64,000 nucleotides of DNA from M3007 sp044350425 (GTDB lineage: Bacteria; Bacteroidota; Bacteroidia; Chitinophagales; Saprospiraceae), in assembly GCA_044350425.1 (NCBI GenBank), contig JBILHS010000002.1, positions 1-64,000 on the forward strand. Reading direction: 5' to 3'. How positions within the stretch are numbered: position 1 is the stretch's first letter; every line of letters starts with the position of its first letter. Shown piece after piece: positions 18,556 to 27,400 of the stretch. The translations under genes and the position numbers were made by a program. The notes beneath the pieces were generated by a model. It was not told where the DNA came from, searched no databases, and was given only the letters and a program-made list of their open reading frames with translations.

Positions 18556-18669
18556 TCAGGCGCCGATCAGATCAAGCCCTGTGATGCAGGCGCCAATCAG
18601 GTCGAGACCAGTGATGTTGTCAGAAAGGATGCTTTTATAAGCGGTCGGAAGTGTGTAAGTGCTTTTCAT
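18556..18669 (-). CDS. 37-residue small ORF with a 10-residue tandem repeat
   Basis: The minus strand encodes MKSTYTLPTAYKSILSDN followed by two copies of a decapeptide, ITGLDLIGAC and ITGLDLIGA, then TGA. The two underlying 30-bp units (18557-18586 and 18587-18616) differ at five places. On this strand all five are third-codon-position, silent changes (ACA/ACT, GGG/GGT, CTT/CTC, GAT/GAC, ATC/ATT). Read on the plus strand, the frame that is open through the repeat would have replacements. This pattern is what protein-level selection leaves, so the ORF is probably, or recently was, translated. It lies 206 bases upstream of the Cys-rich orphan on the same strand. No known peptide family was recognised. 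The last repeat lacks the cysteine codon of the first because TGC is TGA there. Confidence 0.5.
   Translation of the reverse strand: MKSTYTLPTAYKSILSDNITGLDLIGACITGLDLIGA
18557..18616. repeat. Two 30-bp tandem repeat units with codon-phased differences
   Basis: Units 18557-18586 and 18587-18616 are identical except at unit positions 9, 15, 18, 21 and 24, all multiples of three. They underlie the decapeptide repeat of the minus-strand small ORF. Confidence 0.85.
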
Positions 18670-18975
18670 AATGCCAGTGTTTTCGGTGTTTTTTTCTCCG
18701 AATTACCTGACAAAGGTCATGTGACAGCACACCCTGACATAGGACAGCAAACAGCACTTCGTCGTCCCGTGAAAATTCCTGATTTTTTGAACCTAATTTA
18801 CCTAAATTGTTGATAAAGAATAGATTACGTTGTTTTTTTTAAGGCATATCCGGGGCGTATCATCTTAATATTGGCATCATTTTCACCTGATTGGAGTTTC
18901 CAAAACAAGTGTATCCGAAGGTTAGATGCCCTATTAAATAGCGATTAAAAAAACATTTATCAGATGCCTGCGCAC

Positions 18976-18983
18976 TACTTTTG
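18976..18983 (+). promoter_or_regulatory. Bacteroidetes -7 promoter element TACTTTTG
   Basis: Exact TAnnTTTG match, 18 bases before the ATG at 19002. It suggests that the shortened mfd frame begins at the real promoter of the gene. Confidence 0.6.
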
Positions 18984-19001
18984 TGCCTGAAATACTCTGC
19001 A

Positions 19002-21410
19002 ATGTCCCTTACGCTACCAAGTATCATCCCTTTCCATTCCAAACCACAGCCGTCCTTCAATAAGAACTTTGACCTGCTGATCCGGCACATGCATGAAATG
19101 AAAGCGGCGGGGTATGAGACTTATATCTGCTCAGAAAATCCCAAACAGTTTGATCGACTGGCAGCAATTTTCAAGGAATTGAAGGCAGATGTTGCTTTTT
19201 TGCCGGTAACTATCCCGATTCATGAAGGTTTTATTGATGAGGATCTGAAAATTGAAGTGCTGACCGATCATCAGATTTTCCAGCGTTATCATCAATACAA
19301 GGTCCGGCAGGGATTTACCAAAGATCAGGCATTGAATGTTCGGGTCTTGCGGGAACTCACGGCAGGCGATTTTGTGACCCATATTGACCATGGGATCGCC
19401 AAGTTTGCAGGCTTGCAGACGATTGAAATCGGAGGACAAAAACAGGAGGCTGTTCGGCTGAATTTCAAAAACAATGACATCGTTTATGTGAGTATCCACT
19501 CTTTGCATAAAATTTCCAAATACCTGGGCAAGGAAGGAGATACGCCTCAATTGGCCAAACTTGGTTCGGACGCATGGAAACAGCTCAAAGCCCGAACCAA
19601 GAAAAAGATTAAGGACATTGCGGCGGAACTCATCAAACTTTATGCTTCACGCCGTGCCGCCAAGGGACATGCATTTCCACCGGACGACGTATTGCAGACG
19701 GAGTTGGAAGCCAGTTTTATCTACGAAGACACGCCAGATCAATATAAAAGTACCAATGATGTCAAAGCCGATATGGAGCGGGAATATCCCATGGATCGCC
19801 TTATTTGCGGTGATGTTGGGTTTGGAAAAACAGAAGTAGCCATTCGGGCAGCCTTTAAAGCCGTCACCGATGGCAAACAGGTAGCAGTACTGGTACCAAC
19901 CACTATCCTCGCTTTGCAGCATTGGAGGACTTTTTCTGAACGCCTGATTGATTTCCCGGTTACGGTGGATTATATCAATCGTTTTCGGACCGCAAAGGAG
20001 AAAAAAGCCATTCTTGAAAAATTAAAGACCGGAGAGATAGATATCGTTATCGGCACCCATGCTTTGCTGGGTAAAGATGTGGGATTCAAAGATTTAGGCC
20101 TGCTGGTGGTAGATGAAGAGCAGAAATTTGGCGTTGCGTCCAAAGAAAAACTACGCTCTATTAAAGTCAACGTAGATACACTGACGCTTACGGCAACCCC
20201 GATTCCGCGCACCTTACAGTTTTCACTGATGGCTGCCCGTGATCTATCGGTCATACGAACGCCACCCCCGAATCGTCAACCCATTCATACAGAGATCAGG
20301 GTGTTTGACGAAGACCTCATCGCGGAAGTGATCCACGCGGAGCTCAATCGCGGTGGACAAGTGTACTTCGTCCACAATCGGGTCAATGATCTGTCAGCGA
20401 TTGTAGAAACCCTGAAGCGACTCTGTCCGGATGCAGAGGTGGCCTTCGCGCATGGTCAGATGGATTCTGATCACCTTGAAAAAGTACTGGTAGACTTTAT
20501 TGATCGGAAATTTGATGTGCTGGCCTGTACCAACATCATTGAAACCGGACTGGATATTCCGAACGCCAATACTATCCTCATTAACCGCGCCGATATGTTT
20601 GGGCTTTCTGATCTCCACCAATTACGTGGTAGGGTAGGGCGCAGCAATCAAAAAGCCTATTGTTATCTTTTTGCACCACCGATGAGCGTTCTTACCCAGG
20701 AAGCCCGAAAACGTTTAAAAACCATTGAGGAATTTACTGATCTGGGATCCGGATTTCAGGTAGCTATGCGTGATTTGGATATTCGGGGTGCCGGAAATCT
20801 GCTCGGAGGGGAACAATCTGGCTTCATCTCTGATATTGGGTTTGAAACCTATCAAAAGATCCTGGATGAGGCCATTCAGGAATTGAAAGAGACAGATTTT
20901 AAGGATCTATTTAAGGAGGAGGTTGCAAAAAAGGGCTCCTATGTGCGGGATGTAACCATTGAAACGGACATCGAAATGCTCATTCCGGGTGAATATGTTA
21001 CAAATACCCAGGAGCGCTTAAACTTGTACACAGAGCTCAATAATATTGAAAACGAGGAAGGAGTTGCCGATTTTTCAAAACGCTTGCAAGACCGTTTTGG
21101 CAAATTGCCACCTTCCGTCCATGCACTTTTTGATGGACTTAGGTTACAGTGGCTCTGCAAAAGAATTGGTTTTGAACGCCTTATTTTAAAAGGCGGGAAA
21201 CTCCGCTGTTATTTCCTGGGTGACCCACAATCCTCCTTTTATACTACAGAGCATTTCCAAAAATTCATGGCATTCATTCAAAAGCATGGTCGAATTATGG
21301 GTGTTTCCCTCAAACAGACCAATAAAGAACTCATCCTGGTGCAGGATGATATTCGGAGCATGAAAGTTGTAAAAAGCTTGCTGGAACAGCTGGTTGCGGC
21401 CTTGAATTGA
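19002..21410 (+). CDS. mfd: Transcription-repair coupling factor Mfd, lacking the N-terminal UvrB-like domains
   Basis: 802 residues from the ATG at 19002, against roughly 1100-1150 for normal Mfd. It starts MSLTLPSIIPFHSKPQPSFN; from IPFHSKPQPSFNKNF on it matches the end of the D1b region. It then has the RNA-polymerase-interacting Tudor-like domain (TAGDFVTHIDHGIAKFAGLQ, about 120-190), the ATPase motor with Walker A GDVGFGKTE (~269) and DEEQ box (~370), the TRG region with TATPIPRTLQ, NIIETGLDIPNANT and QLRGRVGRS, and the C-terminal D7. Domains D1a, D2 and D3, which bind UvrA, are missing, so the protein could still displace stalled polymerase but probably could not recruit UvrA in the usual way. 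The upstream 600 bases contain no mfd remnant. An in-frame internal deletion, a natural short form or an assembly collapse are all possible. Confidence 0.85.
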   Translation: MSLTLPSIIPFHSKPQPSFNKNFDLLIRHMHEMKAAGYETYICSENPKQFDRLAAIFKELKADVAFLPVTIPIHEGFIDEDLKIEVLTDHQIFQRYHQYKVRQGFTKDQALNVRVLRELTAGDFVTHIDHGIAKFAGLQTIEIGGQKQEAVRLNFKNNDIVYVSIHSLHKISKYLGKEGDTPQLAKLGSDAWKQLKARTKKKIKDIAAELIKLYASRRAAKGHAFPPDDVLQTELEASFIYEDTPDQYKSTNDVKADMEREYPMDRLICGDVGFGKTEVAIRAAFKAVTDGKQVAVLVPTTILALQHWRTFSERLIDFPVTVDYINRFRTAKEKKAILEKLKTGEIDIVIGTHALLGKDVGFKDLGLLVVDEEQKFGVASKEKLRSIKVNVDTLTLTATPIPRTLQFSLMAARDLSVIRTPPPNRQPIHTEIRVFDEDLIAEVIHAELNRGGQVYFVHNRVNDLSAIVETLKRLCPDAEVAFAHGQMDSDHLEKVLVDFIDRKFDVLACTNIIETGLDIPNANTILINRADMFGLSDLHQLRGRVGRSNQKAYCYLFAPPMSVLTQEARKRLKTIEEFTDLGSGFQVAMRDLDIRGAGNLLGGEQSGFISDIGFETYQKILDEAIQELKETDFKDLFKEEVAKKGSYVRDVTIETDIEMLIPGEYVTNTQERLNLYTELNNIENEEGVADFSKRLQDRFGKLPPSVHALFDGLRLQWLCKRIGFERLILKGGKLRCYFLGDPQSSFYTTEHFQKFMAFIQKHGRIMGVSLKQTNKELILVQDDIRSMKVVKSLLEQLVAALN

Positions 21411-21435
21411 GTTGTTCCAGCAAGCTTTTTACAAC
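21366..21435. terminator. Perfect 23-bp inverted repeat spanning the mfd stop codon
   Basis: Left arm 21366-21388 lies inside the last mfd codons (V-V-K-S-L-L-E-Q). Right arm 21413-21435 is its exact complement and ends one base before the TAA of the opposing 2520-aa gene. The loop (24 bases) holds the mfd TGA. Each arm contains an AAAAAGC / GCTTTTT end, so it can act as a bidirectional terminator for the convergent pair. Confidence 0.75.
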
Positions 21436-24400
21436 TTATCGTATCACGGTCACGTCCCCCGTAATTACCTCAGTTTCTCTGTTTACGTACTCCACTTCCA
21501 CGGCATAGATGTACACGCCTGGGTTGACATCCTGGCCCCTGGCTTGCCCACTCCAGCCAGATTGCGGGTCATTGGGCAGGAAATTGAGGTTTTCAAATAA
21601 CATTTCGCCCCAGCGGTCGTAGATCCGCATGAAGCGTATCCGCGCCACTTCATTTCCTGCAAAAACAGTAATATTGTCATTAAAACCATCAGAATCAGGC
21701 GTAATGATATTTGGAATGAACACCCGCTTGGTTTTATCAACGGTCACCAGAATCTCGTCACGGGCAATACAACCGCTTGAATCCTTCACCTCTATTTCAT
21801 AACGAATCGTGTTGATCGGGGTAGACAAGGTGATCAAAGAATCCGGATGCTCCAGGTAGGATGCCGGGGTCCATGCAAAGGAGGCGAGATCAAGGAAGTT
21901 AAGACCTGCCTGCAGTAAGACTTGCTCTCCCAATTGAATAGAAAGGTCTGGACCCAGATTTACGGTAATTTCTGCCGGGATCGGAACATCCACTTCCTCC
22001 TCACTCAAACAGCCATTTGCATCTTCTACACCAACGATCTGGGGGCCGCTGGAAAGCGATGGGATGGCCACGGGGAAGGTGCTGGTAGTTTGTAGCACTT
22101 GGTCATTCAGACTCAATGCAAAAGGACCAGCGCCACCAGCCACATTCGTGACAATGATTGAACCATCCTGGTCACCCAGACAGGTGGGTGATTCAGTTGA
22201 GAATTCAATGTTGAGTTCCGGCGGGGAAATCAGGGTGTAGTCGCTGGTGTAGGTGCAACCCAGCTGATCGGTCAACGTCACAGTATAACTGCCGGCCCGC
22301 AGATTATTATTGGTCAAACCAGTAGCCCCATTGTTCCATACCACACTGATGGGCGTTACGCCACCGGTAGGGGTCACCACAATAGATCCATCGAATGTTG
22401 ACGGACAGGAAGTATTGAAGCCGTTAAAGTCAGAAATCACACTGCTTGCGCTTATGTTTGAAGTCGTAACCGTTGCGCCTTGTCCGATCACGGCCGGACA
22501 GGTGTTGCCAGTCGCAATCAAATTAGAAATGGTATAAGTGGTGGTATTAGATGGAAAAACAACCACTGTTGCACCATTTTGAACCCCATTCAGCTGAATC
22601 GGTGGAATGGAGCCCGAAATCGTCACATCATAACTGCTGCCTCCACTGAGTGTCAGGGTAAGTATGGTAGAATCCCCTGCGCAAATGTTGATATTATTGG
22701 AAATAGAGCCGGTTGGTTCGGGTGTTATGGTGAGGGTAGCCTGGCCGGAAACCGTTCCGGTACAGTTTGCATCCGAAACAGAAATCAGTGTAATGATCTG
22801 ATCCTGCTGAACATTGTTGCTCTGAATGTCAAATGAATTTGCAGCTGTATTCACGGGGGACTGTTGGATCCCATTGATGGAATACACAAACTGATACGGT
22901 CCCACACCGCTCAACTGAACCGGGGTCGAAGCATTGGCTCCTTCGCACAAGGCCTGGTCTCCTACCAGTAAGGCAGCTGGCTGGAAGTTGAATACCACAG
23001 GTACACCTGCTGAAACTGAAAGACAAGGATCCGTCAGATCGACTGAGCCATTGAGGCCATTTCCGGCAACAGCAACAATATAATAAGTAACTCCCGCTGC
23101 CATACCTGTCTGGAATCCAAATTCGGGTAAGCTGTTTTGAGCTAGAATGCCCAAGGGCAAAAGAGCAGGATCGGCACAAAGTACATACCGCAGCACATCA
23201 TTGGCATCCAGGGATGCATTGCCGGCTGTTTGTGCGGAAACCATGCCAGCTGGCAGACAGGCATTGATAGGATTGGATAAAGTGCCAGCATTGGTGGCAC
23301 AAACACAGTCAGGCACCCCCGAGAGGGTAGTGGTACAGCCAGTTGGGTTTCCAATAACCAGGTTGTAGGGTTGGGTCCCGGGATATGCGTTGGATGTAAA
23401 GCTGGTATCCGTTAAGGTACCAAGAATACCAAGTACCAGATAGGTTGGATTGGCTTGTGCGCCATTGCCGATATCAAAACTGAGCGTGTAGGTTTCATCC
23501 ACCAGATTACATTGCACCATCAAATTGAGGACTTGCGGCGGGTTGGATATAGTCACAAGACCATTACCGCTGGTGAAGCCCGCACAATTGCCAGCTCCCA
23601 TTACATTGACCAATGTGTAATTGGTGGTAGTGCCCGGATTCAACTGAAGCGAGTATGGGTTTTGAGTAATTCCGGTTAGCAATTGTGGGGTAATCCCATC
23701 TGTATATGAAAAATCGAAGGGGCCATCACCCGAAAACTGTACGTCCAGTACCGCAGGACTACCCGGACAAATTTCCGGAATGCCTGAAATAGTGGCCGTT
23801 ACCTGGGGCCTCCAGATCACAGTCGGACCAGGAACAATAGATAAACAAGGATCACTCAAATCAATGCCAATGATGCCTCCGGCATTGCCGGCCACAGCCA
23901 CAATATAATAAAGCGTGGAGGTCATCATCGTCGCAGGGTTAAATGCAAAAGTAGGGGTCGCACTGTTTGCTTCAATCGTCCAGTTCGGTGGCATATTGGA
24001 TTGCCCAACCAGTAAATAGCGGATCACATCACCCGGCTCCAGGTTGACCCCGGATGCAGCAGAGGTGCTAACAGTCTGACCATTGCAAAGGGTAAGGGTG
24101 CTTTGATCCATCAAACCTGCATCAGTTGTACAGGCACAATTTACAGAATCAGCGAAAGCAAAGTTACCGCAGTTCCAACTATCGGATATGAGCACCGCGT
24201 AGGGTTGGCCGTTCGGAATCGGGTTGCTTACAAAATGCCCTGTAGAAGGGTCGTATATCCCTGTTAGATTCGCAACAGAAATGGTATTCAGGTCGCCTTG
24301 TGAAATATCAAACTCTACGGTGTAAGTCTGGGTTGCAGGCGAACAGTTGGTCGTGAAGTTAACGGCAATGGGAGGAGGATGCACGGTCACCACTGCTGAA

Positions 24401-27400
24401 CCACTTACGGTTCCGGTGCAGTATTTATCCGATACAGCAGTCAAAATAAACGTTGCGGTGGCCTGCAAGGTTGCATTTAACAAAAAGGCAGGTTGGGCGG
24501 CCATGGCGGTGAATGGAATTCCATTCCGGGTATAATCCAACGTAAAGTTAGGACTGCCCGTAAAATTTATAAGCAGTGACTGGAAACCACCCGGACAGAT
24601 ATTATAGCTCCCGGGAGCCAGGGTAGCCGTGGGTGTAGGCCGCCATAAAACAGGGGTGCCATTCGAAACAGATAGACAGGGGTCCAGGAGGTCGATCATT
24701 CCATTTCCATCCGGATTTCCAACAATGGATGAGACGTAATACGTAATGCCGGTCTGCATCGCCCCACCAAAGCTGAAGGACGGAGTGTTACTCCAGCCCA
24801 AAATAATGCCTAATGGAAGGCCCGGGTTGGTGTGCACGATATACATCAACTGGTCATCACTATCCAATACAGGGTTTTGCGCAGCCATTACATTCATAAT
24901 AGAATTCTGACAAACACTGTCTGGTATTTGGCTCATCAAACCGGCATTTCCGGTACAATTGCAGTTCGACATTCCGCTGATCGTATCTACACCGCAGTTG
25001 TTGTCATCGCCAAGGGTTGCAAAATAACTACCAGAGGCAAATGGAATTGGAATGCTGGTAAACGTGTTGCCCGAGAAAAAGCCGGCCAATCCACTCAGGT
25101 TGAAGGATGGTACGCCAGAAATAATATCAAAAGACACGGTGTAGGTGGCGGTACTATAATCACATTGGGCCTGGACATTGCTCACCACAGGGGGAAGATT
25201 GACCAGGATGACTACAGAATCCTTGAATGCACGAAGCGGACAGTATTGGTCGCGGATGCTATCCAGATATATGGTCGTATTCTGGGAAGGGATGATTTGC
25301 CAGTTATAGCTGCCACTATTTAAAGGTGACACATAGGTCGAGGGAAATCCGGTTCCGGACCAGGCAAATCCAAACGGCTGTGATCCTGTAAAATATGCAA
25401 TGATATCTACGGGTTCTCCCTGGCAAACGGTGGCATCCGAAATATTAAATGACGCAGTGGGGAATCCGTGGAAGACCACTGGTGTTCCCTGCGAGATCAC
25501 CGTACATTGGTCGTTGAGATCGATCAGTCCCCCACTGATATTCCCGGCAATGGCCGAAATATAATAGGTGGTACCCAATGTCATACCAGGCTGAAAGCCG
25601 AAAGAGGGTACCTGATTCCATCCATAAATCGTGCCGACGGGCAGGGCCGGATTGGAATGTAAAATATAGAGCAGGGTATCATTGCCATCGTTTACAAAAC
25701 CTCCACTATAAGTGGCATTGATGACCTGACTTTGGCATGCCTCAATGGGCGTAAGTCCCATGGTGCCCACCTCGGTCAGGCAGTTGCAGGTGCTGGGTCC
25801 GCTTACGTTTACATTGCCACAATTGTTGGCATCATGAAAACTAAAACTGTATCCCATTCCTTGTGGAATGGGATTACTGGTCCATTGTGTACCTGAGAAC
25901 GAACCTCCATTTCCCCCCGTTGCGGTAAGGGGCAAGCTTGCACCCAGTACATCAAAAGTAACCACATAATTGCCCGTAGCAGCATTGCAATTTAAATTCA
26001 GGTTCGTATAGCTAGGGAGATAATTAACGGTAATAACAGCTGGTCCACCCGTAATGATGCCCAAACAGCCCGGCGATTCGATGCTGGTAAGCTGGAAGGA
26101 GGTGGTCGAGGTTACATTAACCGGAATGATATAGGGGTCATCGAAGGTTGTATCTGGCTGTTGCGCGACTCCATTGATTGTATAATTGACCGTAAATGGC
26201 CCTGTTCCTGTAAAATCAATGGAGACCTGAGTATTGGCTGAATCGCAAAAAGTGGCACTACCTAAAAACTGCGCATTGGCAGGGGTGAATACAAAAACGA
26301 TCACCTGGCCTATGGCAGTGTCCGTACACAAGGAGTCAGAAATTTCGATCAGTTTATAGATCGTACCAATGTTCGGGTTCACCGGAAGAACCAGCGGGCT
26401 GACTGAGCTGGTGGCGGTCAGGGTATCATTGTTGGCTTTATAGGTAACGGTCCAGGGAGCGGTTCCGGTAAATGTAAAGATGATTTCAGTGCCATTTCCG
26501 ACCTGACAAATCTGCCCGCCGCCCGATATAGTGGCCGTAGGATTTGGATTGACCTTGATGGTTGCAATGCCTGAAACCGATCCTCCGCAACTTCCTGAAC
26601 TTACACTGGTCAGGGTGTAACTTGTTGTGGCAGGGGGACTAACGTTAATAATAAACGGATTGACACTGGTCGTGATGGTGTCTACGGCTATTCCGTTGGC
26701 GGCATACGCAAAGGTCCAGGGGGCTGTGCCCGTAAAGTTGATGGATAAAGGAGCACTGTGTTCCCGACAGATGGTATCTGTTCCGGTGATCGTAGCAGTA
26801 GGTGGATTCGCGGCGATCACAAAATAAGTACCACTTGCGCTGCCGCCAGGACAACTACCATTGCTCACTCCGGTCAAGGTATAAGTGGTAGGAACTGCCG
26901 GAGAGACCACGATTTGATACGTTGGATTACTGGTCGTGATGGGCGCCTGATTGGTGCCGTTTACGGCATAAACAAAGGTGTAAGGAGATGCACCTGCAAA
27001 CGCAAAATTAAGTGTATCATTTTGTCCTACACAAATGGCGCTGGTATCCGAAAACAATACAGCCGTCACTCCGGGCAATACGGTCACCAAAGCGATTCCG
27101 GAGGTGGTACCCGGGCAGTTGCCGGTAGCCACACTGACCAGCTCCAGGGTGGTGCTACTGGAGTAACTTGCAATGATCAGATAGGGGCTGCTACTGGTGG
27201 TGATGGGCGGTTCTTCCACACCATCAATGGAATAGATAAACGTCCAGGGGGCAGAACCCGAAAGGGTAACCGGAATCGTAGCGTTTTGCCCGGAACAGAC
27301 TATCGGGTTGCCATTGATTATGGCTGTGGGAAGGGCAACGACAGTAGCTACATGGCTGCCGCTTGCGGTACCGGTACAGCCGTTGCTCGTAACCGAAGTA

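Noticed and set aside
18370..18813. Plus-strand 147-codon open frame upstream of mfd
   Set aside because: Repeat differences are replacements in this frame but silent on the minus strand, and the rest reads as low-quality sequence.
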